From JAWKRB01 sp041389885 (GTDB taxonomy: Bacteria > Myxococcota_A > Polyangia > Polyangiales > Ga0077539), in assembly GCA_041389885.1 (NCBI GenBank), contig JAWKRB010000012.1, positions 1-64,000 on the forward strand: DNA of 64,000 bases, read 5' to 3'. Below the pieces are notes generated by a model. That model saw nothing but the letters and a program-made list of their open reading frames with translations. It was not told the DNA's origin and searched no databases. Shown piece by piece: positions 44,501 to 56,624 of the stretch. Each line of letters starts with the position of its first letter. The first letter of the stretch is position 1. Position numbers and translations under genes: made by a program.

Positions 44501-45542
44501 GCACCGCCCGCCGCGCCGCGGGCATCGAGCCCCGCATCGAGGCCGAGCGGTCGACCAGGATCAGCACGTCGCGCGGCCGCGTCGCGCGGGTGATCACCTC
44601 GGTGCCCGGCGCCAGGATCGCGCCGCAGTACCCGCAGGGGATCACCGGCCCGAGCCCGGGGATCTCCTTGATCGCCGACAGGTCACGGATCACCCCGCCG
44701 CAGTTGCCGCAGCGCACGGCCTTGGCGTCGCCGTCGCCGCCCATGGCCTCGGTGTGCGTGCGGGGCACCGAGGGCGTGAGCATGAGCAGAAAGGTCCCGG
44801 GCTTCGCCTCGTCGCGCTCGAAGCGCAGCCAGGGGCGCACGCCCACGTCGCCCGCGCGCCAGGTGAGCACGAAGTCCTTGTTGGGCAGGGCTTCTCCCGC
44901 GTCGAGGGAGACGATGGGCACGCCGTCGTCGGTGTGTCGCGTGCGCACGCGGTGCGAGGGAGAGCGCAGCGACTCGACCTCGCCGTCGCCGCGGACCATC
45001 ACCTCGATGGAGACATCCGGCGCGCGCTCGCGCGTCGCGCGCCGCGGCAGCCCCAGCGGGCCCTTCGACGGCACCTCCGCGTACCGCTCCGGCGCCACCA
45101 TCGGGAACACCAGCCGCCAGCGCCCGTCGTCGTACGCGAGGACCTCCTGGTAGCCCAGCTCCACCACGATGGTGACCCCCGGCGCGACGTTCGCGACGCT
45201 GAGGGTGAAGAGGGAGGGCTTGTCCTCTTCGAGGAGCGTCGCCGCCCGGCCCTCGGAGCGCGCCTGCTCGTACGCCCTGCGCGCCTCGGCCTTCTCCTTC
45301 ACCACGCCCTGCACCACCCGGTCGGCGATGCGAAACTGCATGCGATACACGCTCGCCTGGTGCGGCAGCGGAAAGAGGTACACCGCCTCGATGGGCACCT
45401 CGACGTCGTTGCGAAACACCTGCCGCACGGTGATGTCGGCGATGGCCCCGGCGACGCTCCCGCGGACCTCCGTGCGCTCAAGCGGGAGCGCGCGGCCCTC
45501 GCGGGTCTGAAGGCTCCCCTGGGTGACGATCTGCGCTTCCAT
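41574..45542 (-). CDS. VIT-VWA-FHA-VWA multidomain protein with two zinc ribbons
   Basis: 1322 residues; ATG 45542 is chosen because GGGAG lies 6 bases upstream (GTG 45548 would overlap it). Domains: VIT at about 3-140 (VRQVFRNDVEVPIEAVYLFPLP); a zinc ribbon at about 278-306 (CGNC ... CGYC); VWA at about 325-500 with a complete metal site DRSAS (331-335) and GGTELDEAL; FHA at about 658-733 (VTVGRGSEADLVLP, VSRLHFEL, DSVNGTRVNG); a Pro/Ala-rich linker at about 790-980; a second ribbon at about 984-1001 (CKHC ... CVKC); and a second VWA from about 1037 with DETGS. There is no signal peptide, so it is cytoplasmic. It probably acts as a phosphothreonine-reading scaffold beside the kinase gene. 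Confidence 0.9.
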   Translation of the reverse strand: MEAQIVTQGSLQTREGRALPLERTEVRGSVAGAIADITVRQVFRNDVEVPIEAVYLFPLPHQASVYRMQFRIADRVVQGVVKEKAEARRAYEQARSEGRAATLLEEDKPSLFTLSVANVAPGVTIVVELGYQEVLAYDDGRWRLVFPMVAPERYAEVPSKGPLGLPRRATRERAPDVSIEVMVRGDGEVESLRSPSHRVRTRHTDDGVPIVSLDAGEALPNKDFVLTWRAGDVGVRPWLRFERDEAKPGTFLLMLTPSVPRTHTEAMGGDGDAKAVRCGNCGGVIRDLSAIKEIPGLGPVIPCGYCGAILAPGTEVITRATRPRDVLILVDRSASMRGSMPAARRAVRALLDGLGAGDGAQLMAFDHDRVAFDGDGARFAVISPELTAMAERFLADLKPRGGTELDEALERASKLPAREGRTRVVVLITDAAVGNEGRLLRRVPELLGASTRLFVLGLGPAVDRRLVEKLARAGGGASDVALPDEPDDETFTRFARKVREGGAVLTNVTLYWEGAEMVDVYPREIPDLHGGDALKVFGRYTHSGLTKLIITAATADGRPYRQELEVGLPERTERKPGITRLWAKQRVDDLAERANSGAPEAAALRSEGLALALEHSLVGPFTSLVAEDLEVSVKKRPVRKTRLTLTSVNVPMTGIVIDRPRVTVGRGSEADLVLPDGKVSRLHFELVLDDDAWELRDLDSVNGTRVNGAPARRVRLEPGATIALGDSTLRFDLAEGTFDALPTRRVDVPQMAVDRGDGAVASEGGGDAPAEHLDEELSASFEKSARARVVGAPAMGAAPRGGPAPARPAMPSPVRSAPMPFPASSAPMSPAGAAPGGGGRADFGPPPAAAAPPGFGAMGGPPPMASYAAPVPQAKRSGGLLSKIAEVFSPREEERLAPPPPPTPPVGHGSPEPDPVAIAPAKISPPLPPGGLVMPPPNLMAPPPPNLPMPRPPEPPISPPPNLPMFPPPSPPRLSPPALEIVVCKHCATPGDLSVRYCVKCGADLRPGPLAAKGFVTSEPYAPEELEWFRARNRGELDLVFLVDETGSMGSYIAQVREHLLALVEELKASPLCRMLRLGVVSYRDHPPQDNTYASKVLPLTDDIETVRRAVERLTASGGGDGPESVTDGLYDLVRLEWRPSAARAVVWFGDAPPHGVVPSGDAFPDGCPCGHHWFTQAESCREMGVAVYAVGCLPGLRSFKGAEDVFKLVASTTHGVYLPLREASLLVPMIVGAASAELDRQRVDEHVVDLVAEAGAAFDDTTDAERIAWLARALAEKGVRVRGMDFDPSAMSAAPLRFRPVTPADVEGALQRLRFQGRVTA

Positions 45543-45625
45543 GCCCACTCCCTCTCTGCTGCGTCGTACGTGCTCCGCGACGGTCGTTCATCCCCATCGC
45601 GCGGAGATTCTTGGGTCGCTCCTGG

Positions 45626-46585
45626 CTAGAAGCGCCCGCCGAGGCTCAGCCCGCCGGGGTGCAGCCCCACCGTGAGCGCGGGCTCGCTCCGGCGCGACGG
45701 CGCCAGCGGCAGCGCGATCGCCGCGCTCACCGCGAGCACCGCGCCCGCGGTGAAGCCCGCGATCATCAGCGTCTGCATCAGCTCGGCGCGCTCCCGCGAG
45801 GGGCTGCAATTCTGCTCCCGCGTGCGGCCGCCCACGAGGCAGCGCGCGTCGTCGTTCCAGAACTCCGCCGAGGAGTCGCGCACGAGCATCGCCGCGAGGC
45901 CGCCGCCCGCGAACACCACCGCGCCCCCCGCGGCGATCCAGCCCAGCGTGCGCTGCGTGCTCCCGGTCGACGCGCTCGCGGCCGGCGCGCCGCCGACGGG
46001 GCCCGACGGCGCGACCACCACGACGGGGCGGGGGCCCTCGATCCGCGCCCGCGCGAGCTGCACCACCACGCGCAGGGTCTCCCCCTCGGCGATCGTAACC
46101 CGCTGCCGCGCAGGGGTATAGCCCGGCGCGCGGGTCTCGATCTCGACCTCCCCCGGCGCGAGGCGGAGCGCCTCTCGCATGGGCAGCGCGGTGTCGGCGC
46201 GCTCGGCGATGGCGACGGTGGCGCCCGGCGCGGCGCACTCGACCCGCAGCGACCCGAGGTGCGCCTCGACCGCGCGGAGCGAGAAGTCGAGCGCCTCGCG
46301 CTGCGCGATGACCCACGCGTCGCCGGGCTCGGCGAGGGCCTCGCGGAGGTGCCGCCACGCGGGCTCCCAGCGCTCCAGCGCGTGCTCCGCGAAGCCGATC
46401 TGCCCGGCGGCCTCGGGGGTGGGGCGCAGCGCGTAGGCCGCGCGAAACGAGCGCAGCGCGTCTTCGTGGCGCCCCGCGCGACGCAGGGCGCGCCCCTGCT
46501 CGATGAGCGCGCGGTCCTCGCGCCCCTGCGCCGACGCGCTCGCGGCGAAGAGGCTCACGGCGAGGAGCCACGCCGCGGGCCTCAC
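45626..46585 (-). CDS. TPR-PEGA membrane protein
   Basis: 319 residues from GTG 46585, giving the signal MRPAAWLLAVSLFAASASAQ. TPR-like helices follow (LIEQGRALRRAGRHEDALRSFRAAYALRP), then a PEGA domain (SLRVECAAPGATVAIAERADTALP, LAPGEVEIETRAPGYTPARQRVTI), then two membrane segments (TLGWIAAGGAVVFAGGGLAA and MIAGFTAGAVLAVSAAIALPLA) around a two-Cys loop. Proteins of this type are very common next to Ser/Thr kinases in myxobacteria. It lies 143 bp downstream of the kinase gene and 77 bp upstream of the VIT/VWA gene on the same strand. Confidence 0.8.
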   Translation of the reverse strand: MRPAAWLLAVSLFAASASAQGREDRALIEQGRALRRAGRHEDALRSFRAAYALRPTPEAAGQIGFAEHALERWEPAWRHLREALAEPGDAWVIAQREALDFSLRAVEAHLGSLRVECAAPGATVAIAERADTALPMREALRLAPGEVEIETRAPGYTPARQRVTIAEGETLRVVVQLARARIEGPRPVVVVAPSGPVGGAPAASASTGSTQRTLGWIAAGGAVVFAGGGLAAMLVRDSSAEFWNDDARCLVGGRTREQNCSPSRERAELMQTLMIAGFTAGAVLAVSAAIALPLAPSRRSEPALTVGLHPGGLSLGGRF

Positions 46586-46728
46586 GGGCAGGGCACTCCG
46601 TCGCAGAGGCGAAACGCGCCGGCGTCGGCGGCGGGCGGCGCGACGCGGCGAGGCTGCGGGCGGGGCGCGGGCGGCGGCGCGAGGCGACGCGCGGGCGCGG
46701 GCGCGGGTACGGGCACGGGCACAGGGGG

Positions 46729-47949
<1,221 letters not shown>

Positions 47950-48000
47950 CGCGCTCCTCGCATGCGCGCGCAGTCTACACGGGTCTGGCGCGGGCGCACG

Positions 48001-49065
48001 TCAGCGGGCGCAGCGGATCCCGACGCCCACCAGCGGCAGGTCGCCGTCCACCTCGATGCCGAAGCGCGACGGCGAGCGCAGCACCTCGATGGTCGAGAAG
48101 TACCAGCTCCCCCCGCGGATCGTGCGCGGCCCCGTGGGGTTGAAGCGGCAGAGCGGGTTCACTCGGCCTCCGGGCGCCGCGCCCCAGCAGCCCTGAGTGG
48201 CGCCCTGGTAGGGGGCGTAGTTGTCGGCGGTCCACTCGAAGACGTTGCCCGCGAGGTCCCAGAGGCGCGCGCCCTCGAGGTCGGGCGACGGGGCGAAGCT
48301 GCCGACCCTGCGCGTCGCCGCGCCGTCTTCTCCCGGGCACCCGTTGAGGTTCCAGCGCGCGCGGTCGCAGCTCCGCGAGGGGTCCTGGTCGCCCCAGGGG
48401 TAGAGCCTGCCGGGGCGCAGCTCGCCCACGGCGCGGCCCCGCGCGGCGTACTCCCACTCCGCGTCGGTCGGGAGCCTCCCCCCGTCCCACACGCAGAAGG
48501 CCATCGCGGTGTACCAGTCGACGCAGTTGATGGGATGGAGCTCGCGGGCGCCAGGGGCGGCGGTCCAGTTGCAGCCGGGGTCGTCGCTCGGGGTCTGGGG
48601 CTCACGAAGCCCTTGCGCCACAGGGAGATCGCCGCCGGGATAGCGCACCGAGGTCACCCTCGGGAGGCCCCTCGCCACGGCCCAGAAGCGCCGAAAGCGG
48701 GCGACGGTGGCCTCGTGCGCGTCGAGGGTGAAGTCCGACACGCGGATGTCGGGCTGCTCGGGCGACCCGTCGGTCACGAGGATGCCGTTGAGGTGCCCCA
48801 TCGCGAAGCTCCCGCCGCGCACCGCCACCAGGCCGCAGCCGCGCTCGGCGGCGCTCGGGCACGAGGTCTGAGACGACGCGGCCACGGGCGCGTCCACCGG
48901 CGGCGCGGGCGCGTCCACCGGCGCGACCGGGACATCGACGAACGCGTCCGCCCGCGGCGCCACCACGTCCGCGCGGGACGCGTCGGCGCGGTCGGTGCCG
49001 GGCTTGAGCGTCGGCGCGCAGCCGAGGAGCGCGAGGATCGAGATCGACCGGAGCGAAGGAGGCAT
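48001..49065 (-). CDS. FGE/SUMF1-like lipoprotein, probably non-catalytic
   Basis: About 354 residues from ATG 49065; the first in-frame start at 49104 would spoil the signal (MPPSLRSISILALLGC, lipobox LLGC). An acidic Val/Pro/Ala stalk leads to a formylglycine-generating-enzyme fold: LVAVRGGSFAMGHLNG, VSDFTLDAHEATVARFRRF, HPINCVDWYTAMAFCVWDGGRLPTDAEWEYAARG, YPWGDQ, LWDLAGNVFEWTAD, RTIRGGSWYF, and GVGIRCAR. The paired catalytic Cys expected between the RGGSW and GxRC motifs are absent (the segment reads STIEVLRSPSRFG), so it is likely a binding rather than a sulfatase-maturing protein. FGE-like domains are often linked to kinases in this phylum. Confidence 0.88.
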   Translation of the reverse strand: MPPSLRSISILALLGCAPTLKPGTDRADASRADVVAPRADAFVDVPVAPVDAPAPPVDAPVAASSQTSCPSAAERGCGLVAVRGGSFAMGHLNGILVTDGSPEQPDIRVSDFTLDAHEATVARFRRFWAVARGLPRVTSVRYPGGDLPVAQGLREPQTPSDDPGCNWTAAPGARELHPINCVDWYTAMAFCVWDGGRLPTDAEWEYAARGRAVGELRPGRLYPWGDQDPSRSCDRARWNLNGCPGEDGAATRRVGSFAPSPDLEGARLWDLAGNVFEWTADNYAPYQGATQGCWGAAPGGRVNPLCRFNPTGPRTIRGGSWYFSTIEVLRSPSRFGIEVDGDLPLVGVGIRCAR

Positions 49066-49157
49066 CTCGGCCAGAGAGGACGCCCTCCGGGTCTCGCGCG
49101 TCAAGCGACGCGCCCTGGCCGCAGAGATGGGAGTATCCTGGCGGTCAGGAGCGGCCC

Positions 49158-50000
49158 ATGCGGATCTCCTCTCGAAGGCTTCGTCTGGCGGGCGGCGTCG
49201 CGCTCGTCTCCACGCTGATGACGGCGCCGTGGGTTCACGCCGACGAGCCCTCCGCGGTGAGCGTCGAGCTGCAGGGGACGTACGGCGCCGCGTCGGGGAG
49301 GCCCCCGCGGGGGCTCTGCGGCCTCGACCCGCCCGCCTCGCAGATTCGCTACGGCGGCGTGGGCGCGCGGGTGCGGCTGCGCCCCAAGGTCCCGTCCCTC
49401 GGGCCCAACCGAGGCCCCGAGGTGGTGGCGATGGGCGCCGTCGAGCACCACAGCTTCACCCTGCTCGCGCCAGGCGAGGAGGGCTCCCGGGAGGTGCCGA
49501 GCGATCAGCCCCTCGCGGGCGCGAGCCTGAGCGCTGGATACGGCTGGTCCGACTTCGGCCTGCGCGTGGGGGTCACCGCGTTTCAGCAGATCGCTCAGTC
49601 GACCCGGGGGTGCCCCAGCGCGAGCGCGGCGGTGACGCCCTGCGTCGCGCGCACCGAATACCGTCCCGCGGCGCTCAACCTCCTGCCTGAGCTCCACCTC
49701 CGCTTCGGCTCCATCGACTCGGTGGTCCTGGAGCTCGGATGGGGCGCGTACAGCGTCGGCACGGTGCTGCGGCCTGGGGTGTTCCTCGCGGTGAGAGGCG
49801 AGCTCCCGAAGGGATGGGCCGCCTTGCTGGGCTTCGGAGGCCACTTTTCACCGCTCGAATACTTTCACGCGCGTGGGGACCTCGCGGTGCACATCCCGGT
49901 GCATCGCCACGTGCGCCTGATCGCGGGCGGCGCGCTCAGCGGCGGCGAAGGGACCCGCGTCGAGCCCGAGGGCCGACTCGGCGCCGAGCTCCGCTTCTGA
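49158..50000 (+). CDS. Outer-membrane beta-barrel-like protein
   Basis: 280 residues with a signal peptide (RLRLAGGVALVSTLMTAPWVHA). The mature part alternates polar and hydrophobic residues in strand-like stretches (VSVELQGTYGAASG, GASLSAGYGWSDFGLRVGVTA, SVVLELGWGAYSVGTVL, GVFLAVRGELPKGWAALLGFGGHFSP) and ends in AELRF with a terminal Phe, the usual barrel-assembly signal. Two Cys pairs lie in loops. It could be an OmpA- or MipA-like barrel; no named family is recognised. It is divergent from the FGE-like gene (92 bp). Confidence 0.7.
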   Translation: MRISSRRLRLAGGVALVSTLMTAPWVHADEPSAVSVELQGTYGAASGRPPRGLCGLDPPASQIRYGGVGARVRLRPKVPSLGPNRGPEVVAMGAVEHHSFTLLAPGEEGSREVPSDQPLAGASLSAGYGWSDFGLRVGVTAFQQIAQSTRGCPSASAAVTPCVARTEYRPAALNLLPELHLRFGSIDSVVLELGWGAYSVGTVLRPGVFLAVRGELPKGWAALLGFGGHFSPLEYFHARGDLAVHIPVHRHVRLIAGGALSGGEGTRVEPEGRLGAELRF

Positions 50001-50153
50001 CCGCCCCGCGCCGCGCGGATGTGCGGCCGCCACTCCCCCGCGCGCGACGCGGCCACGCAACCCGAGAGGGCCTCGCGCACGACACCGCCTCGCGCCGCGC
50101 GATCCCCCGGAGCGTGAGGTACGCTCCCCTCGATCGGCGGTCGCGGAGGAACC

Positions 50154-50522
50154 ATGGAAGAGAACAGCATCACCATCGCCATCCTGCGTGAGATTCGAGA
50201 CAACACCGCGCGCACCCACGAGCGCGTCGACCACCTCACCGACAGGGTCGACCACCTCACCGAGCGCGTCGACCACCTCACCGACAGGGTCGACGGGCTC
50301 TACAGCCGGGTCGACACCATGGCCGCGGTGCAGATCCGCCAGGAGCAGGTGCTCTTGCGGCTCGCGGACATCGCCGTGCGCCACGAAGAGGCCCTGCAGA
50401 ACGTCGGGAACCAGCTCGAGCGCATTCACTCGCGCATCGACAACATCTTCGACGGTCCCGTCGTCGGAACGCTCCGCGACCACGAGGCGCGGCTCCGGCG
50501 CCTCGAAGGCCGGGATCAGTAG
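50154..50522 (+). CDS. Short coiled-coil protein, MEENS family, copy 2
   Basis: 122 residues, GGAGG 4 bases before the ATG. It starts MEENSITIAILREIRDNTAR, then has ERVDHLTDRVD repeated in perfect heptads (three HLTxRVD units), a QIRQEQVLLRLADIAVRHEE segment and a conserved tail (GTLRDHEARLRRLEGRD). It is paralogous to 3087-3413, differing mainly in heptad number. The predicted structure is a continuous coiled coil. It is convergent with the unknown gene at 50541. Confidence 0.78.
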   Translation: MEENSITIAILREIRDNTARTHERVDHLTDRVDHLTERVDHLTDRVDGLYSRVDTMAAVQIRQEQVLLRLADIAVRHEEALQNVGNQLERIHSRIDNIFDGPVVGTLRDHEARLRRLEGRDQ

Positions 50523-50540
50523 CGCCGCGCTCGACTTCGC

Positions 50541-52040
50541 TCATCGCGGGACGAGTCGGTCCATCGGCGGGAGCTGCCCGAGCGGCGTGTGCCGCTCCAT
50601 CACCGCGCGAGACAGCTTCGCGACGAGCGCGCCGCCGGCGGTCCGTGAGACCTCGCCGCGGTGTCTCTCCCACCGCTCGAAGTCCAAGCTCTCGGACTGA
50701 GCTCGCCGCGCGCACTCGGCCTGCTCCCCCACGCGGAGCGCGGGGTGCACCAGCACCCGCGCGAAGAGCCTCCCGGTCTCGTCGTCGAAGGCCCGCGTCG
50801 CGCTCATCGCGTACATCGTGAGCCAATGCGAGACGCTCGCCCGCAGCGGCACGCCGTGGCGATCGAGCGCCGCGAGCGCCTCGACGAGCTCCGCCGCGTT
50901 CGCCTCACGCGCGGCCGTCACCGAGCCGCCCGTCGACGCAAGCCCTTGTCCCGCAGGAGCTTCGGCCCAACTCGGCCAGTGAAACGCGGCCCCCTGCACG
51001 CAATGCGCGAGGGTGCCGAGGTCGCCCCCGTCGCTCCAGAGGCTCATCTGCGCCGTGGGCGACGCGCCGCCGACCACCCGCAGCGAGGCCACGCGAAGTC
51101 CCAGCCCCGCGTCCCGCGCGAGGGGGCGCAGGCGACGGAGCACCTCGGCGACGTGTCCGCGCAGCGCGGCGTCGCCCGGCAGGGCGCGGTCGATCTCTCG
51201 GCCCTCGCGGAGGTCGATCACGCGCTCCCGGTGCCACGGCACGAACCACAGACGCCCGTGCTGCACGAACACGTCCCCCGCCCCGCGATGCGCCGCAGGA
51301 ACCCCGAGCGACGCGAGGATCTCTCCGTCGAGGGACGCGCACACCACGCTGTCGTCGTCGCGCTGCACCCACAGCGCGTCGCCGTCGCGCGCGGGCGCCG
51401 AGACGGCTCGCAGCGTCGCGCGCTTCGTGTCTCCGTGCTTCGTGAGCGCGAGCACGTGCAGCTCGCCCTGGGCGCGTCGACGCGCCGCCAGCACATGCGC
51501 CTCGCGGCCTGGGAGCACCGTGCGCTCGCACCCCGGCGAGGGCGCAACGTGAACCCGCTGCGCATCGCGCACGGTGAGGGCCTCGGGGTCGAGCGCGCCG
51601 AGGAGCAGGTCGTTTCGCCCGAGGGGGATCGCGACGCCGCCGTCCTCCGCGAGCCGCGCGAAGGAGAAGAAGCCGAAGTCCTGCTCGCCGCTCGGGGGCG
51701 CGAGGACGAGCTCCCGCGGCGACGGCTCGGGGAGCGCGCACCAGCCCTCCCCAGACTCGCGCTGCAGGCCCAGCGCGTCGCCTCTGCGCGTGACCCGCAG
51801 CGCCTCGCCCTCGTCAGGCAACAGGCCCGGGCCCCGTCCACGCGCGGCCTCTCGGAGCGCGGCGGTGAGCACCGTGAGGGAGCCTCCCGGCCCCAGCACC
51901 GCGAGCCTCCCGCCCTTCGCGTCGAAGCCGAGACACCCCGTTGGGACCGCGCGGGACCGCGCCTTGCCGCTCGCGTCGACCGCGGTGGCGCCGAAACCAT
52001 CGGCGAAGAGCAGCGAGGGGCGGTGCGGGCTTCGCGGCAT
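50541..52040 (-). CDS. Hypothetical protein, beta-propeller-like
   Basis: 499 residues from ATG 52040. The first 280 residues contain repeated short strand patterns (CLGFDAKGGRLAVLGPGGSLTVL, VLAARRRAQGELHVLALTKHGD, VCASLDGEILASLGVPAAHRG, VFVQHGRLWFVPWHRERVIDL) compatible with a beta-propeller. The last 200 are helical (LVEALAALDRHGVPLRASVSHWLTMYAM). No signal peptide is seen. I do not recognise the family. Confidence 0.65.
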   Translation of the reverse strand: MPRSPHRPSLLFADGFGATAVDASGKARSRAVPTGCLGFDAKGGRLAVLGPGGSLTVLTAALREAARGRGPGLLPDEGEALRVTRRGDALGLQRESGEGWCALPEPSPRELVLAPPSGEQDFGFFSFARLAEDGGVAIPLGRNDLLLGALDPEALTVRDAQRVHVAPSPGCERTVLPGREAHVLAARRRAQGELHVLALTKHGDTKRATLRAVSAPARDGDALWVQRDDDSVVCASLDGEILASLGVPAAHRGAGDVFVQHGRLWFVPWHRERVIDLREGREIDRALPGDAALRGHVAEVLRRLRPLARDAGLGLRVASLRVVGGASPTAQMSLWSDGGDLGTLAHCVQGAAFHWPSWAEAPAGQGLASTGGSVTAAREANAAELVEALAALDRHGVPLRASVSHWLTMYAMSATRAFDDETGRLFARVLVHPALRVGEQAECARRAQSESLDFERWERHRGEVSRTAGGALVAKLSRAVMERHTPLGQLPPMDRLVPR

Positions 52041-52172
52041 GACGGGCGCAGGGTGCCACTAATGAGGGTCCGCCCAAATCGCAGCCGCGCCCTGCGCCCC
52101 CGTGGCACCCTCGCGCGAAGGCGCGAGGTGCTCCGCGAGGCCTACCGCTGGCTGTGAGGGCGCGGCGCGGGC

Positions 52173-53402
52173 TCAGCGACGCTTCGCGCGGGTGAGGTCC
52201 TCGAGGTGGGGCGCCCCCGAGCGGTCGCGGACGTCGTGGTGGTCGGCGGTGCGCAGCGCGTCGCGGCCGAAGCGGTCGTGAATTGCGTCCCAGGCGGCGT
52301 TGAGGCGCTCGCGGCGGCGGGCCTCGGCGTCGAAGAGGCGGGGCTGCTCGCCGTGGGGGCGGAGGTCCTGCGCGCTCACGCCGGTGAGGCGAATCGGACC
52401 CGGCAGCGGCGCCCTGCGCAGCAGCCCCCGGGCCGCGGCGAAGAGCGCGCGCGCGTCGTCGCTGGGCGCGTCGAGCGCCGTGCGTCGGGTGTAGAGCGCG
52501 AAGTCGTCGGCCTTGAGCTTGAGCACCAGCGCGCCGGCGTCTCGACCCGCGCGGCGGAGCCTCCGCGCGACCCGCTGCGCCTGCGCGTGGACGTGCGCCT
52601 CGAGGGCGTCGAGGTCGGTGAGGTCCTGCCCGAAGGTGTCTTCGGCGCCCACGCTCTTCGCGAGGCGGTCGGGGATCACCTCGCGCGCGTCGACGCCCCG
52701 CGAGAGCTCGTGGAGCCGCGCGCCGCCCGGCCCGAGCAGCTCGACGACCGCGTCGCGAGACCGCGCGGCGAGGTCGCCGATGGCGTAGAGCCCGAGGGCG
52801 TGCATCCTCGCCTCGGTGCGCGGGCCCACGCCCCAGAGCCGCGACACCGGGAGCCCGGCGAGAAACGCCCGCTCCTCCCCCGGGGGCACGGCGCGAATCC
52901 CGTCGGGCTTCGCGAGGTCCGACGCGATCTTCGCGAGGAACTTCACCGACGCCACCCCCGCCGACGCCGGCAGCCCCACCTCGGCGCGGATCTCCTCGCG
53001 GATGCGCCGCGCGATGGCCTCGCCGTCGCCGTAGAGCGAGCGCGACGCGCTCACGTCGAGGAAGGCCTCGTCGAGGGAGAGCGGCTCGATCAGCGGGGTG
53101 TACCGCTCGAAGACCGCGTGCACCCCCTCGCTCGCCGCGACGTAGGCCGCGAAGCGCGGGCGCACCACCTCGGCGTGGGGCGCGAGGCGCAGGGCGCGGC
53201 CCATGGGCATCGCGCTGCGCACGCCGAAGGGGCGCGCCTCGTAGCTCGCCGCGAGCACCACGCCGCGCTGCGCGCTCCCGCCGACGATCACCGCGCGCCC
53301 GCGCAGCGAAGGGTCGTCGCGCTGCTCGACGGAGGCGTAGAACGCGTCCATGTCGACGTGGAGGATCGTGCGGGGGCGCGGCGCGGACTCGGCGTCCATC
53401 AC
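52173..53402 (-). CDS. dinB: DNA polymerase IV (Y-family)
   Basis: 409 residues. Catalytic motif I is ILHVDMDAFYASVEQRD, followed by VVLAASYEARPFGVRSAMP, the second metal site PLSLDEAFLDVS, the LAKIASDLAKPDGI segment, the HhH-like KLPVSRLWGVGPRTEARMH equivalent and the little finger domain (AKSVGAEDTFGQDL). It is an error-prone translesion polymerase. The C-terminus extends past the usual end with a basic tail (HLEDLTRAKRR) and lacks an obvious clamp-binding QxxLF except LRPHGEQPRLF. It is adjacent to the glycogen phosphorylase gene on the same strand. Confidence 0.95.
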   Translation of the reverse strand: MMDAESAPRPRTILHVDMDAFYASVEQRDDPSLRGRAVIVGGSAQRGVVLAASYEARPFGVRSAMPMGRALRLAPHAEVVRPRFAAYVAASEGVHAVFERYTPLIEPLSLDEAFLDVSASRSLYGDGEAIARRIREEIRAEVGLPASAGVASVKFLAKIASDLAKPDGIRAVPPGEERAFLAGLPVSRLWGVGPRTEARMHALGLYAIGDLAARSRDAVVELLGPGGARLHELSRGVDAREVIPDRLAKSVGAEDTFGQDLTDLDALEAHVHAQAQRVARRLRRAGRDAGALVLKLKADDFALYTRRTALDAPSDDARALFAAARGLLRRAPLPGPIRLTGVSAQDLRPHGEQPRLFDAEARRRERLNAAWDAIHDRFGRDALRTADHHDVRDRSGAPHLEDLTRAKRR

Positions 53403-53455
53403 CAGTCAGAGATGGAGCACATCTCCCTGCGGCGCAAGGAGATCGCGGAGGGGTC

Positions 53456-55954
<2,499 letters not shown>

Positions 55955-56114
55955 CGGTGCGTGTCTCCTGGTGGGCGCAGAGGGTGCGTCGAAGCCGCGC
56001 GAGGATTCAAGCGCGATGCGCGGTGAAGCAAATCCGAGCGGGCGCGTATATGGGCAGGCACCGCGGCGGCGACGCCGAACACGGAGCGAGAAACCTCACG
56101 AGGAGAGACGACAC

Positions 56115-56624
56115 ATGCGAAACAAGATGATGGCAGCGATCGGTCTGGCGGGGATGCTCGGCGCGGTGGGCTACGGCTCCGAGGTCGCCGCGCAGAGCGG
56201 GCTCCAGATCGGCGGGCGCAGCGCGAACTACGGCACGCACAGCCTCCGGGCGGGCTTCGTGCCCGACCCGCGCCGCATCAACGTGGTCTCGGGCGGCGGC
56301 ATCAACGCGCGCACGCTCGGCCTCGGGCCGGGCTGCGTCGGCTGGGTCACCGCGCGCCCCGACGCGATCGTGCGCCTCTCGGGCAACTCGCCCAACCTCC
56401 GGATGTACGCCATCGCCAGCGACGGCACCGACATCACCCTGCTCGTGAACACCGCGGGCGGTCAGTGGCGCTGCAACGACGACTCCTTCGGCGGCACCAA
56501 CCCCACCGTCGAGCTCGCCAACGCCACGCCCGGTCAGTACGACGTGTGGGTCGGCAGCTACCGCCAGGGCCAGCAGGCGCGCGCGGTGCTGCACATCACC
56601 GAGCTCGCGAACAATCACCCCTGA
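56115..56624 (+). CDS. Secreted PPC-like protein
   Basis: 169 residues from ATG 56115 (AGGAGAG 7 bases upstream) with a signal peptide (MMAAIGLAGMLGAVGYGSEVAAQS). A SLRAGFVPDPRRINVVSGG segment is followed by a C-terminal domain with GCVGWVTARPDAIVRL, CNDDSFGGTNPTVEL and PGQYDVWVGSYRQGQQARAVLHI, the signature of pre-peptidase C-terminal (PPC)-like beta-sandwich domains with CNDD. The two Cys probably pair. It is likely periplasmic or extracellular, of unknown ligand. It overlaps the convergent flippase gene by 10 bp. Confidence 0.75.
   Translation: MRNKMMAAIGLAGMLGAVGYGSEVAAQSGLQIGGRSANYGTHSLRAGFVPDPRRINVVSGGGINARTLGLGPGCVGWVTARPDAIVRLSGNSPNLRMYAIASDGTDITLLVNTAGGQWRCNDDSFGGTNPTVELANATPGQYDVWVGSYRQGQQARAVLHITELANNHP

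Noticed and set aside
43917..45629. A 570-codon plus-strand open frame opposite the VIT/VWA gene
   Set aside because: Antisense shadow with low-complexity product; the minus strand encodes recognisable VIT, VWA and zinc-ribbon domains.
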